DNA of 64,000 bases. Source: Cutaneotrichosporon cavernicola (lineage: Eukaryota > Basidiomycota > Tremellomycetes > Trichosporonales > Trichosporonaceae). Where the stretch lies: assembly GCF_030864355.1 (NCBI RefSeq), contig NC_083393.1:1984001-2048000 (forward strand). Direction: 5' to 3'. Position numbers and translations under genes: made by a program. Shown here one piece after another: positions 31,801 through 43,982 of the stretch; position 1 is the stretch's first letter; the number at the start of each line of letters is the position of its first letter. Below the pieces are notes generated by a model that saw nothing but the letters and a program-made list of their open reading frames with translations, had not been told where the DNA came from and did no database searches.

Positions 31801-34800
31801 GTCCTCGTAGTCCTTCTGCATAACCTCCACGGTCACACTGCCGGAAGACGGCTGGTCCTTGATGAACTGTGCCCATAACTCCTGAAGGAACATGGGCAGC
31901 ATGACCTTGTCGTAATGCTCCGGACTCGCGAAGGTCGTGGGCACTGATTGGAGTGGCCCGAGCTGAGCTTCTACATTCTCCGGGTACCGAGGCGACGTGC
32001 CAGTATGCGCTGGGTCCCAGCCAAGGACGAACCGATACAGTGGCGTCATGTCTGGGCGGAGACGCATGCGCATCGCATGGGCTCTCTTGCGCTGAGCCTC
32101 ACGCTCACGCATGAGGTCAACCACACCCGCCCCTAGCATCTTGATGGGCCGGGACTCACTGATCTTGAACCTCTGCGGTGCCGCGACCTTGGTGGCCGGC
32201 TTCAGCACGCCCTTCTGGCGTGCTAGCAACGCCGTGAGACCCTTGTTGTCGTCGTCCGAGGACGAGTCCGAGTCGCTCGTATCCGACGACGCTGGAGCTG
32301 GCTTGGCGGCAGGTTTCGGCGGCCCCGTGTACGCACCGATACCAGTGCCGATTGCAGCAGCGTTCGGTAGACGTGTGACAGGAGGAGCGCCGCGGCGTTG
32401 CTCAATGATCTGAGCCTTGTGCTCACGGCTCAAGTCGCGCATGAACTTGGACTTGTAAGCCGACGATGAAGGCGGCCTCTTCTCCGGGTAGAACTTTTGC
32501 GGCACAACATTGATTTGAAGCTTCTCCTTGGGCTTGGGTTTCGGTGCCTCGACGCGCCTGGAGCTCGTGTTTTGAGCACGACGCTCGAGAATGTCCAGGT
32601 CGTTGGCAGATAAGCTCTCGAGAAAGTCGTCTTGTTCCTCAAACTCGTCTAACGTCATCTGGCGCGGCTTGGTCGGCTTGGCGTGTCTGGGACGGCTGGG
32701 GCCCTCCGACGGGGAGTACGTCCCGCCCGCCTTCTTCATCATCACGGCGAAGGCGTTCTTCTGCTGTGTCACCGGTACCGACGGCTTGACGTCGCGTCGC
32801 TCTTGACGCATGTCCTTGCCGGCAACTGCCCGAAGCTTCGAGGACACAGGCTCGACATCAGAGCTCATAGCCTCGGGCGATGTCGCCTTGACCTCCTTGA
32901 TGAACTGGATCTCGTCCATAGGAAGGTCGAACTGGTTGACAAGCTCGGACAGCTCTGACAGCATGTCGTCAGTGATGCGACTCCTGTACGCATTCGAGAT
33001 GCGGCGACAGAACTTGTCCAGCTCGACAAGCGCGCTTTCAAGCTGCGGATTGCTGCTGAGGTCCGGCTTCGACTTGCTAACGCGACCGAGAATGGTCTTA
33101 ATGAGCTCGAATGCCTGGTGGAGCGTTTCCGCGCTGTTGTCAGCTATCAACGAAACGAAGTCGGCTGCACTTACTCAGTCAGACGCAGCCACCCGACGAG
33201 ATCGGCAAGCACGACCTGGAGCTTCTGGGCAAGCGTCTTGCCGACTTGGGACACGCGTGCTGGCGACTCCGCCGGGTCGTCCTGTCGCACCTGTGTGTGG
33301 CTCAAGATGGCAGACTCGAAGATCCGGATATTGTCTGTGATCATGCGGCCGAAGATGAGCGCGTCGCGCATCCAGTCGACCATGACCTCGTTGTCGTAGA
33401 ATGGTGCCCAGTCAGAGGTACGCCTGAAGATGAGGGCGAGCGAGTCCGTCATGAGCTGCCACAGGTCACTCACACGGCGCGTCATGCGCCGGTTATTAGC
33501 GTATTTGGACAGGAACGAGTCCGTCTGGAGTAGGGCCGGTGACAGACCTGCCGCCTCACACAGAGCGTCCATGACGTCCGTGAAGCAGCGCACAAGCCAC
33601 TTGGCAAGCCCTACGGCTTCTGGAACCATCCGTGCGGTCTGAATGAACGCTGAAAGGAAGGTATAGAGGCCGTCCATGGCCTCCACCGAGTACTTGCTGA
33701 GGAGTGTGTGGATACAGTCGCCACGATCATCGACGTCGGTGAAGGACTGCTGGATCAAATTGATCACTGGGTCGTGTATCGACTCAACTGGTGAGAGGAG
33801 GAGCACCATGACAGACTGCGCGACGCCTGACAGCTCCCATAGCGAGCCGAGTATAAGAGGATCGAGCTGCGCTGCCATTGACTCGACAACTCGCGCAAAG
33901 TCAGTGCGGACAGTTTTGAGCGCCAAGTTGACGGCGCGCACACTCGCTTTCCACTCTGGTGGTTGGACGACTTTGGTGAGATCCTCGGGGTTCCATGCGT
34001 CGTTCAGGTTGAGCTCCTCGATGTGCGCCAACGGCGCTACGGCGGCCATGATGAGGGCCAATCCCGCGATGTCTGTTGGGTCTAAGGCATCGTACGCAGC
34101 CTTCCATAGTTCGCGTCGGATCGAGGCACGATGGAGCTTGTCGACGGAGACTGCCTTTGAGACGGGTTGGCCCTGCTTGGCTCGCCGCTCGCGCTTCAGC
34201 CGGCGGCGCTCGTTCATGGCGACCGTGGCGAGGCCAAGGACGCTCTCCATCACCTCGCGGCCATCCGCTTTGAATACGAGAGTGACGAGCGAACGTGCCG
34301 CCTCGCGCGCCGACGACCATCCCTGGTCGGCCTTTATGTGGAACGCGACGCGCGCAATGAAGCTGGAGTGCACGTCGAGCGCGGACGCGAGAGCTGCGAT
34401 ACCCAGATCGTTGCCGGCAACCTTCTCCTGCAGCACCGCTAGAGCCTGTGAGCAGTTAGCATGATTGAGGTATAACGGGCCTACCTTGAAGCCTGCCTCC
34501 GCAACGGCAGCGCGGACCTGGATGTCTAGCCGGTCGTGCTGCATTTCGGCGAAGCAGTAGCCCATAACCTTGGCCAGTGCCTCCGAGAACCCCGAGCCTT
34601 CCTTTGTTCGCTGTGCATCGAGAACGGACAAGAGGAAAGGAGTGATGAAGGCCAACGGCCCGGCTTCCTCAGCACCTTCCCTGCTCTTGCCCTTTGGGTT
34701 CGAGGGCCGGGTGTCAGCGACGAGGGCATCGAAAGACGAGTTTCTCTTGATCTCAGAGAAGAGTGTGTGGGGTAGCTCGGGGGACGTATCGAAAGCCCAA

Positions 34801-35937
34801 GCATGGTGGGTTGGGGACATGATGAGGAGGGAGGTAAAGAGCTCGAGGACGGCGGGGAAGGTATCCGATGGTGTGCCGAGCTGGCGGGCGACGAAGGCCA
34901 TGACGGACTTGTCTGGACGCGCTGCGTCATGCGTGTACCGCCCTTCAAGGAGGCCGCGCTGGATCGCATCGGGTCCCAGGCGGTCAGTGGACACGAGTGC
35001 CTGCACGGAGGAGAAGAGCTCGGTCTGAGAGCCGGAAAAGGTGGTTCCGAGTAGGGCGAGCACCTCTGCACCGACGCCGCTATTTCGGAAGTCCTCAAAG
35101 CACAGCGGCTTGTGCGAGATGAACGCGATCTGGATGCGCGCCCATTGCCGCCGCTCGGGCATGGGTGATGAGAGGAGATTGACGAGTCCGGCGGAGAGGT
35201 AGAGGTCGGCCACGGACGTACGCCCTGTCGACGCGACAAGAGCCACGTCGAATGCTTCTGCGATCTCTGGTATAACGAGGACTGCGGGCTCATTGAACGC
35301 CAGCTGGAGGAGCGCTGGGGGAAGGTCGAACATGCCGCCCAGCTCGAGATGCGGTGATATCAGGCTGGCTTGCCATTTGTCGACAACCTTGGCGAAGTTC
35401 TGTCTTGTGGCAGAGGGGTACGCCGAGAAGTAACTGATATCAGTGGGGCGGGTGGGAGAGGTAGGCCGATTGGGGAGGACGGGCAGTTTGGGAGTGTTGG
35501 ACGTAGGCCCGAGGAAGGAAGGTGAGAGGGGCGAACAGCGCGTGCCCCTCGCTGTACACGCTAAAGAAGATGATAGGGAAAGGGGACGTGATCCAGTACG
35601 CCGTCACCATGATCACTCACAGCCGCTCCCAGGTTCGCCGTGCTGACGCGAACGCGCGCGCACACTTAGCACACGACTTGACGACCTTTGCCAACGTCTC
35701 GATCCACGTCTTGCTTGTCCCCTGCTGCTTGAAAGCAAACAGGACGATGAGGTACGTCGCGGCGCGGCGATGCACCTCGCCTGCCTGGGAGCAGAACCAG
35801 TGCGGCACGACATCGTCACTCTTGTCCCCAAGGAGAAAGGTGTAGACTGGTGCGAGGTCGGTGTCGAGTGGCGTATCGTGCCGTCCCTTTCGGCGGTCGA
35901 GAATGGCCTCGACCTCAGCTGGTGTTGGGGTCGACAT
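28826..35937 (-). CDS. SEN1: SEN1-type superfamily 1 RNA/DNA helicase
   Basis: Eleven exons (35937-35621, 35433-34485, 34445-33175, 33133-31568, 31534-31319, 31281-30554, 30519-30405, 30368-30006, 29801-29561, 29499-28966, 28927-28826), 2133 aa, all junctions in phase. Sen1 ends transcription of noncoding RNAs and removes R-loops in the nucleus. The first ~850 residues form the all-helical SEN1 N-terminal domain; a charged, disordered linker follows; the SF1B helicase core spans about 1370-1930: [12 protein letters not shown] (motif I, rebuilt across an intron), [12 protein letters not shown] (II), [26 protein letters not shown] (V) and [10 protein letters not shown] (VI). The C-tail is basic and Pro-rich. 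The intron at 29802-30005 is enlarged by a foreign 165-nt piece. The first intron (187 nt) is the least certain. Confidence 0.9.
29839..30003 (-). pseudogene. decayed exon copy of the 38541-41500 gene inside a SEN1 intron
   Basis: This stretch aligns without gaps over 165 nt to 38956-39120, coding sequence of the Ser/Pro-rich gene, in the same orientation; about 128 of 165 bases agree by hand count. Translated in the matching frame it gives [15 protein letters not shown], a TAG stop, then [18 protein letters not shown] and [10 protein letters not shown], against TYDKDDRDGLGWSGS, SEEEEFSRTVARIARRKS and LSKRPSLPAG in the intact gene. Taking it out leaves a 39-nt intron, the normal size here. 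Confidence 0.85.
34446..34484 (-). other. in-frame 39-nt SEN1 intron without stop codon
   Basis: GTAGGC donor, GCTAAC branch point and CACAG acceptor; length divisible by three with no stop in frame. Retention would insert 13 residues into the N-terminal domain, so splicing and non-splicing both give an open frame. Confidence 0.65.
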
Positions 35938-36227
35938 GGGTCATGGAGAGATTGAAGGATTGAGAGGTTGAGATGTGAAGTGGAGTGGAGGAGTGGAGGG
36001 GTGGAGTGGTTGACTGTGTTGTGTTATGATCCTGAAATTGCTCGCACCGACGCGTCCCATATGACATGACGTGCGGCCGATACGCGAATCGGTGGCAACC
36101 AACAACAGATTTCCTAATTTTCCATTAGAAATATTGGGACACAAATATCAAAACAAGTATCTATTCATCCGTGCCTATTGATCTCAGACCGTTATGCTTT
36201 CAACAACCATCAACCATCAACAAGCAA
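35938..36227. other. intergenic
   Basis: The 290-nt region between the SEN1 start and the desaturase stop, with an AT-rich patch at 36110-36165 and (AGTGG) purine repeats just before SEN1. No gene. Confidence 0.4.
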
Positions 36228-37670
36228 TCACTCGCACCCGTCGCTCGCGTACCCGATCTCTACGGCCTCCTCCATCTCGCGCTCAATCTCCGAGTCGCTC
36301 AGGTCACAGTCGCTGTCCTCGCTCGCCTGCTTCTCCCACAGCTGCTTCCACACGTGCTCGTTGAGCCGCTCGCCGCGCCCATTGCGCTTGGCTCGGCTCC
36401 ACATGCCGACGTTGGGGTCCGTGATAAACTGCCATGTAACGTACGGCCAGCTCTTGTGGCTCGGCAGCGTGTCGTAGTACTCTGGGGCGAGGCGGCGAAG
36501 AGCAGGAAGGCGCGTCCACGGCACCGAGGGGAAGTCGTGGTGCTCATTGTGGTAGCCGACATTGTAGCAGAAGATGTTGAGCCAGCCGTAGTAGCTCGTC
36601 GTCTCCTGTGCAAGGCTCTGAACTGTACCCGGCTCGACGGGGTTCATGAGGTAGTGCTCGGCGATAAAGTGCGCCGCCATAGGGTGGAGCGAACCGGCGA
36701 AGAACGACGAGAGAAGGAGATAGAGGAGCGGGCGCCAACCAGCAAAGTGCACCAGCACCGCGTCAAAGGTCAGGACAGCGGCGAGGTTGATCGCGTGCCA
36801 GTAGGTGAACTTTTGGCTGCGGATGAAGCCGGGGCGCAGAGCATAGAAGAGGAGCTGAAAGGTCGCAAAGAACGTCTTACCGGCGACGTTGTTTAGGATC
36901 ATGGCCTCGAGGCGGCTCGGCAGGTCGGTGTCAATGCCGTCCTCGCCGAGGAACTTGTGGTGCTCGATGTGGTAGCCCTTGAACGCCATGGCGTAAGGGA
37001 CGGCAATGGCAAAGTTTGCGACGATTGCGAGCACCTTGTTGGGGCGGATGCCCTTGAACGCGAGGTTGTGAGTAATCTCATGGATCGCCAGGAACGTGTT
37101 CTGGTTGCAGGTGCCGCCGATCACGTACGCGGTGAGGAGCGTCTGCCATGACAGCGTCGGGAACCGCCGCAGGTACAGCGCAAGGAAGACCTGGAGGGAT
37201 AGCACCAAGATGACGACGAGGAGCGTCCACTTGGTCGGGCCCATGAGCTTGCGGACCTGATGTTAGGGGCAGTACATGTAACCAAGCAGCGGGCGGTGTG
37301 GGGAAGGTGGCCTGGTGGGTGGGGCAGGATGGGGCGGGATGGAACGGTGAGGAGCAGTTAAGCAGCCTCGACATTTCGGAACCACTTATCACTCTCCTGT
37401 TCTCTTGCTCCTCCCACTCAATGTGCGACTCACCTCAGGATGGTGCTTGAGGATAGCCATCCGGCGACTACGATGCGGTTCCTCAGTGTACATCCACAGA
37501 AAGTCCTGGGGATCGCGGTCGCCATTTTCGACAGCCGCAGCTGCAGCCGGGTCCGGCTCGTCTGAGCGGTCGCTGACACTCGGCGCAGAGGATACGGGTG
37601 GGGAGGGGGTTTCGGTGGGCTTGGCCTTGCGAGCCTTGAGGGGCCGCGAGGCGAGCGCTGTTGCGGTCAT
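36228..37670 (-). CDS. DES1: sphingolipid delta-4 desaturase
   Basis: Exons 37670-37434 and 37256-36228, 421 aa. It introduces the delta-4 double bond into dihydroceramide at the ER, on the way to glucosylceramide. All three di-iron histidine boxes are there: HEITHN (about residue 138), YHIEHHKF (about 174) and GYHNEHHDFPSVPWTRL (about 314). Membrane segments lie around WTLLVVILVLSLQVFLAL, VLAIVANFAIAVPYAM and LLYLLLSSFFAGSLHPMAA. The N-terminal DPQDFLWMYTEEPHRSRR is the typical sphingolipid desaturase lead. The intron is 177 nt and phase 0 (KHHPE to VRKLMGP). The C-tail is acidic. Confidence 0.94.
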
Positions 37671-38540
37671 CGTGGGTTGGTGGGGGTGGTGGGCGGAGGG
37701 TGGTGGGTGGGCTGGCGAGGGTCGGCGTAAGAGGAGGAGGAGAGGTTAAGTAGTATAGGTGGAAAGATGGAGACGGACGCGCACAGAAGAGGTCGATCTG
37801 ATGCTGGATCAGACGATGTGTCGATTGTCGATTAAAACGGCCGAAGTTGGATGTGCTGCGAGGTTGCTTGCTGCGTGATCGACGGTGTAAGGCAGTGCGG
37901 AAGGATCGGGCTGACTTTTTTTTCTGGACGATGAACGAGGCCCAAGAGTCGAACAGAACAAGAGAGACAGGAAGACAAGAATGACAACGGAACAGAGTAG
38001 CGAGGTGTGAGAGCAGCGTGGACACTTTCATGGTTACCAGGGTAAAAGCAAGGAAATCGCGCGGGGGATGGCTTTGTGCGGTGGAGGCTTGGCGGGCTTG
38101 AAGGAATTGGCCCCTAGCCGCCAGGTTCTTGGAACTGACAGACACCTTGACACCATAAAGTGATGGCTCAAAACGTGGCAGGTACATCTGATCTTGAAAC
38201 GTTGCATACAAGATCAAAATTAGATGGTTTGGTAAATGTACCAACTTTATGCTCATAGGGAAGGCAATATTGGGGGGGTGCCTGGGCTGGAATTCTTTTG
38301 ACAGCACATCCCGCTCTGCGTCCACTTGGCCAGCCGCCAGTACTTGCGGAATTAGACGTAACCAACGTCTGACAGTAGGGAACATCGGGATACACGAAAT
38401 GGTCATATCCACCTCTCCCATCTCCAACCAATGCCACATAACCAAGTGTTATGCATAGTGTATGTGTGCGGCGCATCTTGACGAATTACACTGGTAATGA
38501 CAACAGGTTGTACTGAGATACGAACGAAGGGAATGGATGT
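37671..38540. other. intergenic / 5' leader of DES1
   Basis: 870 nt without a supported gene. A minus-strand frame stays open over 37483-38445 but overlaps DES1 exon 1 in another phase and shows no family sequence. Confidence 0.5.
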
Positions 38541-41500
38541 CTACCACGCAGCCCCCAGGGGCCGCGGCAGACGCCTAGTGGAAGCAGCAGGCACAGCCTG
38601 CTTGGTCATCGTTGGGGTCGTCACGTTGGTCGTAGAACTCATGTGCTCGTCGGACATGGACATGTTGTCCGACGCGAGGTTGTCGGGCGGCCAGTCATCC
38701 TCAAGCAGCACCTCGGGAGCACCCCAGCCATGCACAAAGCGCTTGGGGCGCGGGAGCGCGTCGCGCGACGCGTACTTTTGCTCCACGAGGGCCGATAAAA
38801 GCGCCGCAGTGCCGTGGTTGGGACGTGAAGTGCCAAGTGACGTTGACGGGCGCTCGCCGATCGTCGGCGTCGGCGGGCCGCCAATCTGCGACTCGGAGCC
38901 GGTGGAGGGAGATGTTTGGTTGGAGGCCATGGTACTGTAAAAGTCGGAATGCCGATGAAGATAACCCGCTGGTAAAGATGGGCGCTTGGACAGGTGACGC
39001 GGGACGGGAACGGTGCTCTTGCGTCTTGCTATGCGGGCAACTGTGCGCGAAAACTCTTCCTCCTCGGACTCGCTGCCACTCCATCCAAGGCCGTCGCGAT
39101 CGTCCTTGTCGTAGGTTGCTCCCACACCTGGCGGCTGCGTCATCTTGACAAGGAGCCTGGACGATGACGGAATGACGCGCGAACGCAGCGCCGCGTTTAG
39201 CGGAGGAAGCGAGAGGTCTGGGGTTAGTTTTAGGTTGTTCCTCGGCCTCAGGAACGTACCGAGGTCACTTTCATCTCCAGAGTCTGCCAGAGCGTCGTTG
39301 TCGTCACGCTCTCGACCTGGACGTGCACGAGCAAGCTCAGCGAACGTAGGGCTAGGAGCGCGCGACACTCGAATGCTGGTGCGCACGCTAGATGGCGTGT
39401 CCGAAGAGGCTGGGGTGTCGGGGGTTAAAGGCCGTGGCGATCCTGAACGGGGAGAGTCGCGTCGTCCTGTGGATGCTAGTGGTTTTGGCCGAGTGCGTTG
39501 CATGGTGGGGGAATTCTCCTTGGAGGATGCGCGTCTCTGCATGCGCAGGTCGGCGAGCGAGTTCTGGAGGCGGAGTAGACGTTCACTTGCGCGAGGAACA
39601 ATGTAAGAAGAAGGAGCAGATGAACCAAAGGATGCGGGTTCGCTATGTCTTGGACGAAGGCGCATGGGCGCCTGGAGTCGTGGGCCTGGGTTATGACCCT
39701 GGACCATGTCACGCTGGTAGGCACTACCCCTCCCACCACCGCTTCTGCACTTTGTACTAAACCCTGCACCTGCACCTCCTCCTTCTCCTTCTCCTCCTCC
39801 TCCTTCCAACAATGCAGGCACTCCTTCGCACTCGACAGCAGACTCGACCTGGTTGGCCTCCTTTGCAGGCATTGGAGATCCGGGAAGGCCCTCTTCTCCA
39901 AAGGAATACGTTGGCATGGGGGGGAGGTACCGGTCGATAGGCGACTGGGGCGACAACAACAAGCTTGTCATCGAGGGAGCTGTCAAGGTCGACGCGACTG
40001 ATGCGCGGTGGCTCGACGAGCTGAGCGACGGGCACGTTGACGACCAGGACGGGATCGGCGACCGCGGCTTGCGCGCCACGCGTGCGGATGTCACCTGAAC
40101 GCTCGCACGGTTGTCGCGCTCGGGTTCCCTGTCCTTTGGAGCAGCCGTAGTGTGTGTTGTCGTGGTCGCTTCCGAGGAAGACGACTTGGTGGGCGACGCG
40201 GTCAACTTTGATGTGGTGGCTGCAATGGTGGCTTGCTTGTGTTGGTTGGACGCTGCAGACCATGTGTCGGCACCACCAATGCTAAAGCCGCCGTCACTCA
40301 GGCGCGCGAGTGCAGGAGACACGCGAGGGTACCTGAGGGTCTGAGGCCGGAACGCGTCAAACGCGTCATATGTAGATGCTACAACTCCTGTCGATGCCGA
40401 TGCACGTCGTGAAGGACCCAGCGGTGTTGACGACGAAGAACGCTTCAGAGCTGGGCGGACCGACGTGGCCTTGCGCACTGCGACCTCTGCGTCTGCTGAC
40501 GGGCGCCGGGCTGGTGCCAGCAACGGGGAAGGTGGACCGTGCGACCTTGGTCGACGGCGGTGCTGCTCTTCCAATGCGTCGACCTCGTCTCGGAACGAGA
40601 CGCGTGACCTTCTAGGCCGGACACGGGATGTTGTTGGACCCGATGGGACAGTCGAGGTGTAGGTGGAAGGAGGGGCAGACTTGCGGAGAGCATTGTCGCT
40701 GGTGGAGGGGCAAGGAGGAAGGGGCGGGAGAGGGGGGAAGGCCATGGCGAGGCCCGAGAAGGGCGACGACATGATGGGTGCCGTCTGCGGAAGTCTTGGG
40801 ACCGCAGCGGCTGTGGCTTCCGCGAGCGAGTTGAGGTTTGGAAGAGAAGGCTTTCGTAGGATGGATACGGGGTGGAGGTTTGAGGAAGGCCGCTGGTCGT
40901 AGTAAGATATTGCTCTTATTGTGGTGTGACGAGCGGGTTTCTGTACATTCAAGGATGGTGTGTTGGGAGTGAATGTGTTTTTCGCGGCCAGTGGAACGTT
41001 GAGAAGGACGAGGGGATGAACGAAACACGAAGAGAGTCGAAAAGGAAGGAGTCACAGAAAAGAGAGCGTGTGTGGAGGAAGAGGAAGAGGGAGAGAGATA
41101 GTGATAGTGATAGTGATAGGGATAGTGATAGTAATAGAGTGAGAGTGAGCGACAGTGACAGTGACAGTGGCAATGACAAGAAGAATCGGATACCGGAGAT
41201 GAGGATCGGAAAGGAAAGGTTGAAAGAGGATCCAGGATAATCACCAAGGGGAGAAGGAGAGGTAGAGGTGTGTGGGATGGGGCGTCAACGTGCAAAAGGG
41301 GAAGAAATGTGTAACGCATATACCCAAAGACCAAACGACCGCAAGGATTCACAAATGTGGTCAGTGTCCACACATCCCATGGTCATAATAGACAACCCTC
41401 CTCCAAAACTCACCTCGATCACTCTTAGTCCAAGTGTTGCCGTGGACGTAACAGGCCCACCTCGTGCTTCAGTCGACGTAGCCGCCATCGCACTCGACAT
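38541..41500 (-). CDS. Ser/Pro-rich disordered protein, unknown function
   Basis: The main exon 40940-38541 (799 codons and stop) is certain to be coding. It has no ATG at its head, so I add exon 41500-41414 (29 codons, donor GAG/GTGAGT), which joins in phase 0 at the TGTACAG acceptor across a 473-nt intron: 828 aa. I do not recognise a domain. It is dominated by Ser, Pro, Thr and Arg with many SP/TP sites, has SRVSF, a match to the PP1 docking motif RVxF, a poly-Gly/Glu tract (LLEGGGGEGEGGGAGAG) and an acidic SESEEEEF patch. A cytoskeletal or signalling scaffold is only a guess. Part of the coding sequence has a decayed copy in a SEN1 intron. Confidence 0.7.
41096..41171. repeat. microsatellite (GATAGT)n / (GACAGT)n
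   Basis: Imperfect hexamer repeats inside the proposed 473-nt intron of the Ser/Pro-rich gene; on the sense strand they are pyrimidine-rich, which lengthens the intron. Confidence 0.85.
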
Positions 41501-43982
41501 ATTTTGATGAGGCCCGGTTGAGGAATGTCGTCTACCGGCTGGCCGGCTGAGACCAAGGGCCAAGGGGGGCGTAAGGTGATGGAGACCGTGCGGTTGTCGG
41601 CAGTGAGAAGGCCAGAGCGGTAAGGGTAAGGGTGCAGTTTACTCAATCGCGGCTTATGGCGTCTTGAGGGAATCGAGGGTTCATTCAAGTCGGTGGCGCC
41701 GACACACTGTATCACCAACTCAATCTTCAACTGAGACAGTGACCTGGTGGACAATTGCGATCCTGCGGACAGGGTAGCGCCGAAAAAGCAGTCTCGGTCA
41801 AAGGTGAAGAATGTAGCTCGACTATGGCCGAGTAAGTGCCAGACTCCACCAAATGTTCTGGCTCGCTGGCAGACAGGGGTTGCGCGTTCTGTGCGGACGC
41901 GTGTAAACTGCAACGTGCAAACGTGCAAACGTGCAATGGGGCGAGGAGCGATAGTCACCGATTATCGGTGGGCGTGTTGGGTGAGTGATGGAGTGAGTGA
42001 GGAGTGGGGCGTTGGTTGTGGGATGGGTCTATGCGGAGAGGGCTGGTCGTGATGGTGGTCGTCGCTGTCGTTTGTGGTGGTTTCGAGTTAAATGTGTAGT
42101 AAAGTAGAAAGAGTGTACAGAACAGACTTTGATGAGTACGAGTAATCCGGATCAATGACTTTGATGGTTTACTAGTGAACCTGGATGACCTGGATGACCT
42201 GGATCCTGAGGACCTTTAGACTTGGATGGCCTGGATGGCATGAATGGATGTTGTTTGGGTTAACATCTACGACTTCCAGGAAGAGTAACACCAAGTACAA
42301 GGAGGGGAGGAGAAGGGGAAGGAAGGGGTATTGAACTGTATAACTGTACGTCACTGTCTAGACCCTGTTCCTAGCAGTCACCACTAAGGGAGTCTAACCC
42401 ATTAAATACAGCTATAATGTAGGTTTAGTAGGTATAAGTACGGTGGGCACGCATTCTCTTTTACTCGAGGTCGCCGGGATCTTTGGCGCAGTTCTAAAAT
42501 CCCTATATTCCTCTGACCTTGTGCCCTATTTAGTTTGAAAACCTCTGTCTAACAACCCTTTACGGGTCAGGCACCACCCCTAATCCGTCCCCTGGTCTCA
42601 GCCTCTGATTCCATACCAACATGTAAACAATCTGCTATCCGTATCCGTGTCTGGGCGCCCGCTATCCTGTTGCCACCCGGCCATGCCGGCCAACCCAGTC
42701 CGCTCCCAAGCCACCAGACGCGTCGATCATTACGATCACAAAGCTCCTATGCCCATACGCCCATATACCCATACGCCCATACGCCCATAAACCCACTGAT
42801 TCCAACTGCGGGTTCCATTCCAACCACCACCTCCATTCTTTATCCCGCGCCCCCGCGCGGCATCTACAACAACCCTAACTCCTAGCCTTACATCCATTCC
42901 CTACCTCTTGCTTGTTTGTCTTTCACTACTTGTCACGCCGCGTCGCCGATTAATTCTTCGGTTTACCCGTTGCAAAAGCAGAACATGTGTTCAAACCCCA
43001 ATAGATAATTACCCCGTCGCAATCGCCCTGACTAGCCTGACTCCAAAGCCACGCCATCAGCAAGTTAAGAATTCTTTTAACAAGGATCTCATTCAGCCTC
43101 AATTTGACCTCATCAGCACCCGAAATGGCTACAGGTACAACCAAGGGCATGCGAAACGCCAAACCCATCGAGACATGTGCCCCTCACCACGATAAGCAAC
43201 CGCAACCGCAACCGGTCGGGTGAGGGCGGTTGTTAGCACATGCCGTCAGCATAGCTGCGCCGTTTGAGACGGCTCGATCCGCTCCCGTAACTCTCGTCAA
43301 CGGGCGGGTATATACTCCGGGACTCGATTGGGGTCCTCATTGCATCATCCCATAACGAGAAGTAAACGGGTTACGAGATACTGGGTACTGGCCGTTTTTT
43401 GGTTCATCACAAGCTTGGACAGTCATTGAGCTGTTTCCAAGGTAGCACGGTTGGATTGGTTACCAGCACTGATACCGGCGGCGTGCCTTGCCCGAATCAG
43501 TTGTCTGCTGCCAGGAGGCCGTTTGGTGATCGGCGACTGCAACGCCGCACCCAGGCCGCTACCAGCCTCCGCGCAACCCGTGCCAAGCGACACTGTTACG
43601 TCATGATTGTTGTGCCTGTGAGCCTTGAGCCTTCCAACTGCGAGTTGCAGTCGCAGTTCAATTCAGCAATTGTATTGAGCAGTTCGAGCCTGTGCCCCCA
43701 CCGTACACCAACACCAACCAGCATCCATTAGCATTTGTACCGTACACCAAGCTGCAAACGGTAGCCTCGGGTGACAATGTGAACGTATGTGAACGTACCT
43801 GCAGCGGGAGCGATCGTGTTCTATTCTGGCCATTCTAGCCGTTCTGGAAGATGGTGCGGATGAACGCCACGGTTTTACTGCAAGACCTCTTACCGCAGGC
43901 ACGCAGGCACGCAGGCACGGTCAAGCCCGAAATTTCGCCAACGCCTACGTCACTTGTCTTCTCCCATCATCCCAACTACACC
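41501..43982. other. gene-poor region with short tandem repeats
   Basis: 2.5 kb with no supported gene on either strand. It holds CTGGATGAC repeats at 42180-42205 and five CCCATACG-like 8-mers at 42752-42791, and is AT-richer than its neighbours near 42400-42560. I found no tRNA, transposase remnant or long open frame. Confidence 0.5.

Noticed and set aside
35434..35620. Extra small SEN1 exon within the first intron (GAG acceptor)
   Set aside because: It is possible in phase, but the direct splice to [11 protein letters not shown] gives the more likely protein; left as an uncertainty.
37483..38445. 320-codon minus-strand open frame upstream of DES1
   Set aside because: It overlaps DES1 exon 1 in another phase, has no family similarity and its composition is like untranslated leader.
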